DNA of 35,181 nt from Mesostigma viride (lineage: Eukaryota; Streptophyta; Mesostigmatophyceae; Mesostigmatales; Mesostigmataceae): the NCBI GenBank assembly GCA_009746045.1, contig RPFO01002286.1:1-35181 (forward strand), given 5' to 3'. Positions within the stretch are counted from its first letter, which is position 1. The number at the start of each line of letters is the position of its first letter. Below the pieces are notes generated by a model. The model was not told the origin of the DNA and did no database searches. It was given only the letters and a program-made list of their open reading frames with translations. Positions 7,825 to 15,467 of the stretch are shown piece by piece. Made by a program: the position numbers and the translations under genes.

Positions 7825-8481
7825 ATGTTTCGAATGATGCCGCCCCCCCGTGGCTGGGACACGTCCGAGCGACGACCCGAGAAAGTCCCGGGACTGTGGG
7901 GAAAGTACCCCCAGTGCCAGTATTGCGGCGACTGGAAGGACCCTTGCACCTTCTTTGGTGGGAAGGCGCTCTATTGCTCGGAATGCCGCGGATACGAGCT
8001 GGAATTTCGAGTGAACGCCCCCTCCCACGCCAAAAACGACGAGGCCTTCTGCAAGATTGCCGAGGACCGTGCGGCCGCCCTCCATCTTTCGCTGCTCGGC
8101 GCAGCCCCGGGGGTCGTGACACGCGCGCGTGTGACCCCGGCGAACGCGGCAGGGGTGCGGCAGCTCGCGGAGGGGGTGCAGGCCGGCGGGCGCCCCTGTG
8201 TCCGGCCCGTGTACCGCGTGCCCGAGGGGGGGGCTCGCGTGTCTTGCGGGGTTTGCATGGAAAAGCAGTCGCGGCGGGGGTTCCTCCCCGTCCACGCTCC
8301 CGTCGGCCAGGGGAAGCGCGCGCCCCCTCCCCACGACCTCCCCATCTGCCTCTGGTGCATGACCGTGTACCTGCACGACGACGCCATCCCCTCCCGCGGC
8401 CAGTGCCCGCTGTGCCTGGCCGAGCGCAGGCCCGCGCCCGAGAGGCTCGCCTTCCCCTTCTTCGAGCACGCGGCCGAGTGA
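7825..8481 (+). CDS. RING-like zinc protein with N-terminal zinc ribbon
   Basis: 218 residues from ATG 7825; an in-frame codon at 7792 could add 11. Residues about 31-54 carry CQYC and YCSEC, two Cys pairs of a zinc-ribbon type. The C-terminal part carries CGVC, then His residues in a linker, then CLWC followed 15 residues later by CPLC. The final CPxC is the hallmark of RING fingers, which recruit E2 enzymes for ubiquitin transfer. The third-position Cys is not obvious, so it is RING-like only. The gene at 16985-17862 ends its finger the same way (CDNC-x13-CPMC). Likely role is modulation of host ubiquitination. Confidence 0.65.
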   Translation: MFRMMPPPRGWDTSERRPEKVPGLWGKYPQCQYCGDWKDPCTFFGGKALYCSECRGYELEFRVNAPSHAKNDEAFCKIAEDRAAALHLSLLGAAPGVVTRARVTPANAAGVRQLAEGVQAGGRPCVRPVYRVPEGGARVSCGVCMEKQSRRGFLPVHAPVGQGKRAPPPHDLPICLWCMTVYLHDDAIPSRGQCPLCLAERRPAPERLAFPFFEHAAE

Positions 8482-8521
8482 GCCGCGTTTTTTCTCGCTG
8501 ACGCTAGTGTGAACCGCCGCG

Positions 8522-8704
8522 ATGGCACGATGCGTCGAGATAACCCCCCAGGGGACCAAATGCAACAAGCCGCGCGCACCCAGGGGCAAGCGGTGCGCGG
8601 TCCATCTGGCCATCAGGGCCAGGGAGCGCGCGGGCAGGAAGCCAGCGTACAGCCCCCATGATATCCTGGACAAGATGATGCGGCTTAGGCTGTCTGTGTC
8701 GTGA
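8522..8704 (+). CDS. Minimal zinc-tag protein, 60 residues
   Basis: Consists almost only of the tag: C-x9-C-x10-C-x2-H in residues 4-27 with the TPQG signature, then a basic helix ending in RLRLSVS. This is the smallest member of the tag family here and shows that the tag can stand alone. It begins 40 bp after the RING-like stop on the same strand. The basic second half suggests nucleic-acid binding, but function is unknown. Confidence 0.65.
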   Translation: MARCVEITPQGTKCNKPRAPRGKRCAVHLAIRARERAGRKPAYSPHDILDKMMRLRLSVS

Positions 8705-9279
8705 TGAATCGTTGAATGAATATTATTCCATTTCTTTAATCCAATCTGTTTTCATTCGCGACCCCCCGTGTCTACTCATGCATGCATACATATCACATCC
8801 ACGCTCGACAGGCGGCGAACCTGGACCGGCCATCGACCGAGTGGGGCGGTTCCTGTCCGGGTACAGCCACGCCTCGAGTTTGGTTGGATTCTTTTGCGCG
8901 ACTTCTTTTTTGCACGCCGGCCTGAATAGTTTTTCATATATATGTGCATGCACCTGTAGAATCATAGAGGGTCTATAGCCATAAATTTATTTTTAGATTC
9001 ATCAGAAAAAGAAGTAGTGCAGGAGAATCCAAGCCAGGGCCGAGCAGCGGGCGGGCGGGGGCGGGGCGCGAGTTGGATTGTCGACCCCTCTCTAGGCGCC
9101 GCCGCAGGCCGACTGCGGATGTGCTTCTCCCATCCAACGGCAGCCGTTACGAGGTGGCGCTGGGTCGTCAGCACCTGACAGGGCGGGATTTGGCATAAAT
9201 AGGGGTCGCGACGGCACAGGCGCCATCGTTGGGTGACGCGCACCGGGCAGGCGTCCGCCAGGAGACAAGGGATCCAGTC
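8705..9279. other. Intergenic gap, A/T-rich, no convincing gene
   Basis: The gap between the 60-residue zinc-tag gene and the KilA-N-nuclease gene is less GC-rich than its surroundings, with TATATATGTGC at about 8936 and an A/T stretch at about 8984-9000. An 80-residue minus-strand frame (8723-8965) is open but shows no domain or codon bias like the neighbours. A CATAAATAG box at about 9193 may be the promoter of the gene at 9280. Confidence 0.5.
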
Positions 9280-10023
9280 ATGGACAGTGCGGACGGGACA
9301 CGGGGAAATTCACTAGGGGGGGCGGACGCGGTGGACAGGGCGTGGGCGGAGAGGACCTACGCGGACTACCTGTCCTTCAGACGCGAGGAGGACGAGTTCT
9401 GGGTGTTCTCTGTCAAGCCCCGGGACGACATGGAGGTGGACGCGTCCAAGGACGTCCGCGTGCGGAAGAGCGACGGACGGGTGCAGCTAAAGGAGTTTAT
9501 CCTGGCTGCATCAAATGGGAAGAAACTGATCAAGAATTGGACCCAGTCGCTCTTGGCCAATGAGTGGCGCTGTCACCTCGAGTTTGTGACAACTTCGGAT
9601 AATTGCAAGAGAGGCACGTGGAGTGATCGCACACCCTTGCCTGAACTTATAAGGTGGATAAAGAAATCTCCAAACAACCGGGTCGAGCTCGAGATCCAAC
9701 ACCGGCTGTCCAGCTGTGTCAATGGGGAGTGCGAGGTTCAGTGCCGTTACGGGTACATCGATATCGTCACGTACGACCCAAAGTCCATCATCGAGGTCAA
9801 GGACATGCGCAACTGGATGACCGGTGTCGGTCAGCTCCTCATGTACGGGATGGACTTCCCAGAGCACGCCAAGAGGCTGCATCTGTTTAGCTCTAAGAAA
9901 AGCGCTTGGTTCACTCCTCATCAGCACGCCCTTATAAAGGAAGGGTGTGAGTCTCAAGGCATCCAGCTGACCTTGGATGCTAGCGTGTTCAATAAGAGAC
10001 CCTACATGGATGGACCTCATTGA
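9280..10023 (+). CDS. KilA-N-like domain fused to PD-(D/E)XK-like nuclease
   Basis: 247 residues from ATG 9280. Residues about 58-130 resemble a shortened KilA-N DNA-binding domain: VRKSDGRVQLKEFI, then NGKKLIKNW, GTWSDRTPLPELIRWI. Residues 134-235 are a nuclease-type domain with YIDIV (Asp161), IEVK (Glu172, Lys174), GQLLMYG and LHLFSS, the same order as in the small nucleases at 12073 and 12501. Asp, Glu and Lys in this pattern define the metal site of PD-(D/E)XK nucleases, and all are present, so it is probably active. The fusion suggests a sequence-directed DNA-cutting enzyme. The next gene (10087) shares the KilA-N part with a different C-terminus. AATAAA at 10079 lies in the short gap between them. 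Confidence 0.75.
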   Translation: MDSADGTRGNSLGGADAVDRAWAERTYADYLSFRREEDEFWVFSVKPRDDMEVDASKDVRVRKSDGRVQLKEFILAASNGKKLIKNWTQSLLANEWRCHLEFVTTSDNCKRGTWSDRTPLPELIRWIKKSPNNRVELEIQHRLSSCVNGECEVQCRYGYIDIVTYDPKSIIEVKDMRNWMTGVGQLLMYGMDFPEHAKRLHLFSSKKSAWFTPHQHALIKEGCESQGIQLTLDASVFNKRPYMDGPH

Positions 10024-10086
10024 AATGGACATGCAAGGAATGCGTTTAAAACATTGAAATTATTATGGTTTGGTATACAATAAAGA

Positions 10087-11109
10087 ATGGCTCTCGTGAA
10101 CAGCTCCACCCCCTTTGTGCATGCCCTTTTCAATCTTTCAAAGGAGACTGATAAAGCGTGGATATTCACCCTGCGCCCGATGCCCGGTTTTCAGGTAGAC
10201 CCTGCAAAGGAAATTAAGGTCCGCAAGAGCGACAGGAAGATACTGGGCAAGGACCTTTGTCATGCAGCCTCAGACGGGAGCAAGGCCTTTATGGACTGGT
10301 GGAGGCTCGATACTGTACAAGCCTTTGCCAAGGATTTAGAAGCCGAGTTTATGGGTGACAGGGATTCTGCTGTGACCTCCACAACGGTTTTTGACACTGT
10401 GAAGAACGGTCCCAATGATGATCGCGGTGTCTGGATCCACCCCAAGCTGGTGAACCCCCTGGCCATGTGGATCAGCTCCAAGTTTGCGGTGAAGGCCATG
10501 TCCTGGGTGGACCGCATCATGGCGGGGGACATCTCGATGATGGCTGTGGTGCGCGACGCCCACGACGCGGTCCACGGCACGAGCACCACGGTGGCGGTGC
10601 TGACCCGACCGGGCAACGGTCGCACGAGGCCGGACTACGTGGCGCCTGTGCGCGAGTGCGACCCGACCCTGCGCCTGCGCGCGAAGGACACGCAGCACAG
10701 GCTGGCGGACCTGGTGAGCTCGGTCGTCCCCAAGGAGCGCGTGGGGAGCGTGATGGCGTTCCTGGGCGACAAGACCTGCGAGGCGGCCACGGGGATGAGC
10801 GCGTCGGCCTTCAAGGAGCTGAACGGCGTGAGGGCCGGTAGCGCCAGGGACGCGATGGACGACGGTCAGCTGGCGAACGCCTGGTTCTTCATGTACAAGG
10901 TCATGGACCGGGCGCCGGACAAGGACCTTCACGAGGCGGCGGTCGAGGTGAAGCGGGCGATGGCCGCGTTCGTGAAGCCGCCGGAGGGGCCCACCCCGGC
11001 GGGCATCGTGGACAGGAACAGACGGGAGATGAGGGATGACTTGCTCTTGACCCGGCCCCTGAACCGCGACCGGTTCTCGAGGGTGGGGCCCAAGAGGGTC
11101 AAGATCTAG
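10087..11109 (+). CDS. KilA-N domain protein
   Basis: 340 residues. Residues 43-145 match KilA-N: KVRKSDRKILGKDLCHAA, then FMDWWRL with the conserved Trp, and GVWIHPKLVNPLAMWIS, the characteristic WxHP..A..A.W motif. Such domains bind DNA and occur in many large DNA viruses and phages. The C-terminal part (about 212-285) has VGSVMAFLGDKT, SARDAMDDGQLANAWFFM and a helical end. It aligns with the C-domain of the BRO-like paralogs (for example AIVNSVGNHLATG and TRDTFSEDMSGIMFIF at 13856). A Lys/Arg-rich tail follows. It lies just after the KilA-N-nuclease gene and may be co-regulated with it. Likely a transcription or replication regulator. Confidence 0.8.
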   Translation: MALVNSSTPFVHALFNLSKETDKAWIFTLRPMPGFQVDPAKEIKVRKSDRKILGKDLCHAASDGSKAFMDWWRLDTVQAFAKDLEAEFMGDRDSAVTSTTVFDTVKNGPNDDRGVWIHPKLVNPLAMWISSKFAVKAMSWVDRIMAGDISMMAVVRDAHDAVHGTSTTVAVLTRPGNGRTRPDYVAPVRECDPTLRLRAKDTQHRLADLVSSVVPKERVGSVMAFLGDKTCEAATGMSASAFKELNGVRAGSARDAMDDGQLANAWFFMYKVMDRAPDKDLHEAAVEVKRAMAAFVKPPEGPTPAGIVDRNRREMRDDLLLTRPLNRDRFSRVGPKRVKI

Positions 11110-11278
11110 CTGTCGGTGGGGAGTTCGTTGGCGCGACCCCGCCCCTCTCGACAGCGCGGACCTTGACACAGTGCGCTTAGATATTCGTGCGCGCTTGAAC
11201 GCGCCCCGTGTCATGCTGATTGCTCCGTTTAATCGGAATCGAGTTTCATTTTTATCCCATCCCGGTGTATCATCGATC

Positions 11279-12055
11279 ATGGTAGTCGGTAGGACCGGAG
11301 CGTGCGGAGGGAAGACGCGATCGGGTGGCGCCTGTCGTCGCGCGCGGTCCGGTGGTTCTAAGAGGTGCGCGCTCCATAGCGGGCGCCAGGCGAGGGCGCA
11401 CCGCGTGCGGGGTTACGGCGCCCGAGGCGCGCTGGAGAGCATGGCGGAAACCCTGGCACGGTTCATCGCGGACCCGTCCGTCCACCCGGACTCCAAGGCG
11501 GGCCTTCAGGAACAGCTGAACGACGTGCTGTTACAGATGGAGGGGATGCCGGCGGAGGAGGAGGAGCTGTTTTTCCCGGAGCACGCGGACGAGGTGGTCG
11601 AGCGGCTGACCAGGGAGGGTGAGGGAGTTCGGCCGCTCCCCTCGCTGACGCCCCCCGAGCCGGAGGAGGAGGAGGTGGAGGAGGAGGAGCCGGAGCTGCA
11701 GCAGGTGTTCGACCTGCTCGAGTACGGGGATCTGTCGGACGCGGATCGCGAGAGGCTGGAGTCCCGCAAGCAGCAGCTGCTGGGGGGTCTCGCCCCCGTG
11801 GATGCGGGTTGGGGTGCACCGCCGCGCGCGGGCGACAAACGACGCCAGAGGAGCCTGCCTGACCCGCGCGGGGGTCCGAGCACGCGCAGGTCCGCTAGCG
11901 AGGTGTTCGATCCGCGCACGGGTAGGCTGTTCCGCCGCAACAGCGCCGCCCCTCCTGCCGGATACCGCGACCGGCGGCTTTACAGGACGGCGCCCCGTAG
12001 GCGTTCCGGCCACACCGAGGAGGAGGAGGAGGCGCTGGAGGAGCTGCTTCGGTAG
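11279..12055 (+). CDS. Acidic zinc-tag protein
   Basis: 258 residues from ATG 11279, chosen because it puts the zinc tag C-x9-C-x10-C-x2-H at residues 9-33. The middle (about 90-160) is very acidic with EEEEL, PEPEEEEVEEEEPE and Leu-rich helices (VFDLLEYGDLSDADRERL). The C-terminal third is Arg-rich and the end is acidic again (TEEEEEALEELL). An acidic domain after a zinc tag could act as a histone-mimic or transactivation-type surface; this is inference. The gene is convergent with the nuclease at 12073, only 17 bp apart. Confidence 0.65.
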   Translation: MVVGRTGACGGKTRSGGACRRARSGGSKRCALHSGRQARAHRVRGYGARGALESMAETLARFIADPSVHPDSKAGLQEQLNDVLLQMEGMPAEEEELFFPEHADEVVERLTREGEGVRPLPSLTPPEPEEEEVEEEEPELQQVFDLLEYGDLSDADRERLESRKQQLLGGLAPVDAGWGAPPRAGDKRRQRSLPDPRGGPSTRRSASEVFDPRTGRLFRRNSAAPPAGYRDRRLYRTAPRRRSGHTEEEEEALEELLR

Positions 12056-12072
12056 GCGGGTTAGTAAAGGGG

Positions 12073-12474
12073 TCAGGCGGCGGCGACCCGCGGGCCTCGA
12101 CAGGCGAGGCACAGGAGGCGTTTCCATGCGGGCGGCGGCTTCCGAGTCAGCTCCAGGCCCACGCTTTCGTCTAGGGTCACGTCGACGTCGCTGACCCCGC
12201 AGACGGAGAGGATGTGCTCGAGCTTCTCGGGCGTGACGTTGGTGGACCACTCGGCGCGGAATAGGTGCAGTTCCTTCTTGAAGCCGGGGTAGTCCTTGCC
12301 GTACGACATGAGCTGCCCGAGCCCGGACATCCATGCGGTCCACTCCTTCACCTCGATGATCCTCCTGCGCCTGTCGTCCAGTATGTCTATCTTGCCCCCT
12401 CGGCAGATCACCTCCCTCCTCCCGCCCAGGCGCTGGTTGTACTCGGCCTGTACGTCCCTCTCCCTCCTGTGCAT
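12073..12474 (-). CDS. Small PD-(D/E)XK-like nuclease
   Basis: 133 residues. It holds an early Glu (Glu11, in VQAEYNQRL), GGKIDIL (Asp30), RIIEVKEW (Glu41, Lys43), GLGQLMSYGKDYP and LHLFRA. This is the standalone form of the nuclease domain fused to KilA-N at 9280. Domains with this IEVK...GQ...YG..YP...LHLF order are widespread in nucleocytoviruses and eukaryotic metagenomes, with PD-(D/E)XK features but no well-defined role. The C-terminus has a Trp, basic residues and two Cys (WKRLLCLACRG), a tail also present in the neighbouring copy. It is a tandem duplicate of 12501-12899. Confidence 0.75.
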   Translation of the reverse strand: MHRRERDVQAEYNQRLGGRREVICRGGKIDILDDRRRRIIEVKEWTAWMSGLGQLMSYGKDYPGFKKELHLFRAEWSTNVTPEKLEHILSVCGVSDVDVTLDESVGLELTRKPPPAWKRLLCLACRGPRVAAA

Positions 12475-12500
12475 GTCACACTACAGGGTACGCGCACAGA

Positions 12501-12899
12501 TTAGTCGGCGTCCGGGGAACGCACGCAGCAGGCCAGACGCCTCCACCAGGTCTCGCGTCTGGCGGGCAGCACGTCCTTGTCCAGCGTGACGGCTATGTTC
12601 TGGGACTTGCACACGTACTTGATGAACCGCAGGAAGAAGGGGGTGACGTTGGTGGACGTGTCGGCCTTGAACAGGTGCAGCTCCAGGAGGTACTTGGGGT
12701 ATCCCCTCCCGTACGCGACCAGTTCTCTCACCCCGCGCTCCCAGTCGTCCCACTCCTTCACCTCTATGACCCTTCTGCGCTTGTCGTCGAGCAGGAAGGT
12801 GCCTTCTATCTCCCCTTCTCGGCACACGACCTCGCTCCTGCCGTGCACCTGCGCGTTGTACGCGGCCTGCGCGCATCGCTCGTCGTCCCGGAATGCCAT
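12501..12899 (-). CDS. Small PD-(D/E)XK-like nuclease, altered active site
   Basis: 132 residues, tandem paralog of 12073-12474, 26 bp upstream on the same strand. It keeps RVIEVKEW (Glu46, Lys48), YGRGYP and LHLFKA. Two positions differ: the early Glu is Ala (QAAYNAQ) and the IDIL segment is replaced by a longer IEGTFL, so the metal-binding Asp is gone or replaced by Glu. The enzyme may be weakened or have changed specificity, for example forming a heterodimer with its neighbour. The tail WWRRLACCVRS repeats the Trp/Arg/Cys ending of the sister protein. Start 12899 faces the divergent gene at 12925 across a 25-bp promoter. Confidence 0.75.
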   Translation of the reverse strand: MAFRDDERCAQAAYNAQVHGRSEVVCREGEIEGTFLLDDKRRRVIEVKEWDDWERGVRELVAYGRGYPKYLLELHLFKADTSTNVTPFFLRFIKYVCKSQNIAVTLDKDVLPARRETWWRRLACCVRSPDAD

Positions 12900-12924
12900 G
12901 ATGGTGGCGGCGTATATATATCAA
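12900..12924. promoter_or_regulatory. 25-bp bidirectional promoter
   Basis: Only 25 bp separate the divergent ATGs at 12899 (minus) and 12925 (plus), including TATATATAT, which reads as a TATA box on both strands. The plus-strand end (atatatatcaaATGGAC) recurs exactly at 13491-13507. Both genes encode nuclease-like proteins, so shared control is likely. Confidence 0.6.
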
Positions 12925-13353
12925 ATGGACCACCGGCCTGACATCGTGGTGCTGGACTTTGAGGGGGGTGGCCGGCATCTGCTTATTGACGTTTCGGTGG
13001 CGCGGCCCTTGGCTCTTAGCCACGTGGCTGGGGCCTCCCTCACGGCAGGTTACACGGCGGACCGGGCGGAGCGGGCCAAGCTCCTGGCCTACGGCGACGT
13101 CGGGCACCATCGTGTGGTGCCCTTTGTCCTGGAGGAGTTTGGGGCCATGGGGCCCCTGACCTCCGCCTTCTTCAAGGAGTGTTGCCGGCTCCGGGAGGAC
13201 CGGCTGGACCTGGAGGGCCAGCGGGCCCCATGGTCGGCGCGGACCTGGACGTCATATTGGCGTCAGCGCTTGTCGGTGGCGCTGACTCGGGCCATGGCGG
13301 ACATCATGCTCCGCCGTACGCGGGCTGATTTTGCGGTGCAGCAGGGCTATTAG
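12925..13353 (+). CDS. Standalone retroelement-type endonuclease-like domain
   Basis: 142 residues from ATG 12925. RPDIVVLDF at 4-12 and LIDVSVARPL at 20-29, a Lys52/Tyr56 pair in ERAKLLAY, then VPFVLEEFGAMG and a helical C-terminus. This order resembles the restriction-like endonuclease region found at the C-terminus of some eukaryotic, notably algal, non-LTR retrotransposon polyproteins, where the first two acidic residues bind metal. Here the domain stands alone with no reverse transcriptase on either side, suggesting capture from a host element. Family recall is from memory and moderate. GC-rich codons match the virus, so capture is not recent or has been ameliorated. Confidence 0.55.
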   Translation: MDHRPDIVVLDFEGGGRHLLIDVSVARPLALSHVAGASLTAGYTADRAERAKLLAYGDVGHHRVVPFVLEEFGAMGPLTSAFFKECCRLREDRLDLEGQRAPWSARTWTSYWRQRLSVALTRAMADIMLRRTRADFAVQQGY

Positions 13354-13490
13354 GTTCCTCCCGTTAGGCGTTTCCATTGGTCTTATCGTACTTCGTAGTA
13401 TAGAGCTTTGACATGGCTCTGTATATAGGTTTATAGCTGGGCGTTTGCTTTGGTTTGAGTGATTTCACTCTGCTGTAAGTAATTATATTT

Positions 13491-13507
13491 TTAATATATA
13501 TCAAATG
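13491..13507 (+). repeat. Second copy of the promoter-start sequence seen at 12911
   Basis: The 17-bp string atatatatcaaatggac, which forms the TATA and start of the gene at 12925, recurs here. Its ATG (13505) opens a plus-strand frame of 103 codons that is antisense to a better-supported membrane protein. It may be a displaced promoter copy; coincidence is unlikely for 17 bp but cannot be excluded in A/T-rich text. Confidence 0.4.
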
Positions 13508-13713
13508 GACGAGAATCGCAGAGGGTTCTTGAATGTCAGGCGTATGGCGAGGCCGGTCACTAGCATGAATAGGGCGGGGAGCAGCGCCTCGGCGGCGGTG
13601 AGTACGGGCAGACGGCGCGGGGGCGGGGGGCGAGGGTCCAGGGGCTCGGGGGGCTTGAGGTCTCCCAGCCCCTCTAACACGGGGGCGGTGTTCTCTGCGC
13701 AGGAGGTGTTCAT
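13501..13713 (-). CDS. Small C-tail-anchored membrane protein
   Basis: 70 residues from ATG 13713. The N-terminal half is soluble with a Pro-rich segment (EPLDPRPPPPRRLP). Residues about 44-59 are hydrophobic (ALLPALFMLVTGLAIRL), followed by a short basic end, so it would be tail-anchored. A longer upstream extension to 13788 is possible but Cys-rich and less likely. Composition fits a small virion membrane protein; no family recognised. Confidence 0.5.
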   Translation of the reverse strand: MNTSCAENTAPVLEGLGDLKPPEPLDPRPPPPRRLPVLTAAEALLPALFMLVTGLAIRLTFKNPLRFSSI

Positions 13714-13813
13714 GCCGGTCGCTCGATATTGCGTGGGATTATTAATTGGGCGACGAAGGCTGCAACACACACACATATTACCGCACACCAGCCGGCGCGC
13801 TTATCTCGGGCCT

Positions 13814-13824
13814 TAATATTTCTC
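13814..13824 (+). promoter_or_regulatory. Shared upstream element of BRO-like paralogs (copy 1)
   Basis: taatatttctc lies 31 bp before the ATG at 13856. The identical 11 bp lie at 25260-25270, 23 bp before the ATG of the closest paralog. A core promoter kept after duplication is the simplest reading. Confidence 0.5.
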
Positions 13825-13855
13825 ATCATACGTTATCCCCCATGACCATCGAAGC

Positions 13856-14788
13856 ATGTCCCACGCGATAGTCAGCTACTTGCGGCCGTCTAGGGCGCTG
13901 CCCGAGGGCATGGATGACCCGTTCGCCGGCAAGATCCGCGTGACGCCGGATGGCAAGATTTCCGTGATTGATGTCATCAAGTGCGTGCTGTTTATGGGCG
14001 AAGATGGCGAGTTTATTACCAACGCGAGTACATGTGCTAGCGTGACGCTGGGCAGGCTTCAGAAAGTGCACACAGAGGTTGAAACTCTCTGTATTAACCG
14101 CAAATTCCTCGGTGCCGGTCAGCGATACACCCCGGTCGCCGACCGGCTGGGGGTCATTCAGATCATCCAGCTGCTGCCTGGGAAGAAGGCAGCCAGTTTC
14201 CGGCTGAACATGGCGGTTCTAATGGAGCGTTACCTCGAGGTAGACCCTGCGCTCATCCAGGACCTGTTGGACAGGTACCTCGACAAGACCGGGCACGAAT
14301 ACGTGCCGCTGACCAGGCAGCAGGTGCTGGAGGCGCCCCGCGTGAAGAGCTGCGAGATGACCAAGATGGATATGCGGGCCATCAAGGAGAGCAGTGCGCG
14401 CCCCCTGCCTCCTAAGGTGTACGCGATCGTCAACTCTGTGGGTAACCACCTCGCGACCGGCTACGAGAAGACGGGTGACTATCGCAAAGACCAGGGACTG
14501 ACTAAGAGGAGCCAGCCGACCCGTGACACGTTTTCAGAAGACATGAGCGGGATCATGTTCATTTTTCACCAGCAGCACAAGACGTTGGTCTCCGGGGGGA
14601 AAGACCCCGAGACCGCGGCGGCCGCGATCCGCGACGCCCTGATGCCGGGCTTAGAAAAGCTCGGGTATTACGAACGCGCGAAGGAGCACAGGGGGTCGGA
14701 GCACGCGGCAAACAACAAGCGGCTGATGGAGGCTAACCGCTCCCTTACCCGGGGGCTGGAGTACGAGGAGTGCATGGCGAGCCGGTAG
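13856..14788 (+). CDS. BRO-like paralog 2 (intact reference copy)
   Basis: 310 residues, the best full-length member of the family. N-domain (about 20-135): KIRVTPDGKISVIDVIKC, GAGQRYTPVADRLGVIQII, LLPGKKAASFRLNMAVLMERYL. Middle: APRVKSCEMTKMDMRAI. C-domain (about 185-265): KVYAIVNSVGNHLATGYE, TRDTFSEDMSGIMFIFHQQ, GLEKLGYYERA, NNKRLMEANRS. Proteins with the TPVAD and LLPG signatures occur widely in large DNA viruses and in some algae and dinoflagellates; they resemble BRO-N/KilA-type DNA-binding proteins but no biochemical role is known to me. Nearest relative in the window is 25294-26222, with the same promoter element and near-identical N-domain. Confidence 0.8.
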   Translation: MSHAIVSYLRPSRALPEGMDDPFAGKIRVTPDGKISVIDVIKCVLFMGEDGEFITNASTCASVTLGRLQKVHTEVETLCINRKFLGAGQRYTPVADRLGVIQIIQLLPGKKAASFRLNMAVLMERYLEVDPALIQDLLDRYLDKTGHEYVPLTRQQVLEAPRVKSCEMTKMDMRAIKESSARPLPPKVYAIVNSVGNHLATGYEKTGDYRKDQGLTKRSQPTRDTFSEDMSGIMFIFHQQHKTLVSGGKDPETAAAAIRDALMPGLEKLGYYERAKEHRGSEHAANNKRLMEANRSLTRGLEYEECMASR

Positions 14789-14834
14789 ATAATCCGAATT
14801 TGATAAGCACGGAACTTTTTATTAAGGCATTCAT

Positions 14835-15467
14835 TTAATATGTGCCAAAATGGATTCCTTTGTTATTATTCATTTCCATGTGACAATGAGACAACAGGTC
14901 ACGGGATCCGACCCGCAGGCGGACATTCGATTTAATTAATTTCTCGTTGACATCGCGCGTAACACTGACAATGGACGGCTGAATGGATACAGCCTCAGAC
15001 AGAGACTGGCGCGCCCTCGTCGTCGCTGCTCGAACTGGAGCTGGTGTCATCGTCAGAGGAGGAGGAGGAGAGGGAGGATGAGGAGGAGCCGCGCCGACCG
15101 GGGACGGGGGCGGTGACGGTCTGGCCAGGCTGTTCACCATTCGCGTCTCCAGGGCGGACAGGCGGCCCTTCAGGAGCTCGATGACGGCCTCTTTGTCTTG
15201 CAGGGCGGTCGCGAACTCGTCCCGCTGCTTGTCCAGCTTTTTCTGCAGCCGCGCGTACCGCTTCCTGGCCGCGTCCTTCTCTTTCTTGGACTTCTCCCTC
15301 GCGTCCATCATGTCGCGCTCCATCTGCAGGGCGTTGAGGACGTACTCCCTCGGTACGAGCACGCGGGACGGTGGCGGCCCCTCGTTGAGCCTGAAGACCC
15401 TGGGCTTTTCCCCCTCCGGGGCGCCGAGATGGAGGGGCGCGTTCTCCTTGCCGGGCTGACAGGCCAT
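14835..15467 (-). CDS. Coiled-coil protein with probable Ser/Asp-rich tail (frameshifted)
   Basis: From ATG 15467. Residues about 45-105 are a long charged coiled coil (ERDMMDAREKSKKEKDAARK and on to LKGRLSALETRM). After this the frame becomes Pro-rich (SPPPSP) and runs to 14835 in poor coding text. A missing base in the G5 run 15106-15110, or the adjacent G4, would switch to the frame ending at 14995 with a polyserine/aspartate tail (SSSSSLSSSSSDDD). That looks like a phosphorylatable acidic tail and is more protein-like. An upstream frame beginning at 15783 may extend the N-terminus but is not well supported. Role unknown; coiled coil plus acidic Ser tail suggests a scaffold. Confidence 0.55.
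   Translation of the reverse strand: MACQPGKENAPLHLGAPEGEKPRVFRLNEGPPPSRVLVPREYVLNALQMERDMMDAREKSKKEKDAARKRYARLQKKLDKQRDEFATALQDKEAVIELLKGRLSALETRMVNSLARPSPPPSPVGAAPPHPPSPPPPLTMTPAPVRAATTRARQSLSEAVSIQPSIVSVTRDVNEKLIKSNVRLRVGSRDLLSHCHMEMNNNKGIHFGTY

Noticed and set aside
7331-8122. 263-codon minus-strand frame over the minisatellite
   Set aside because: It consists of translated repeats plus antisense of the RING-like gene; no start context.
8723-8965. 80-codon minus-strand frame in the gap
   Set aside because: No domain, and it overlaps an equally open plus-strand frame. Composition is unlike neighbouring genes.
13505-13816. 103-codon plus-strand frame after the repeated promoter string
   Set aside because: It is antisense to a membrane protein with a clear hydrophobic segment, and its own product is Gly/Arg low complexity.
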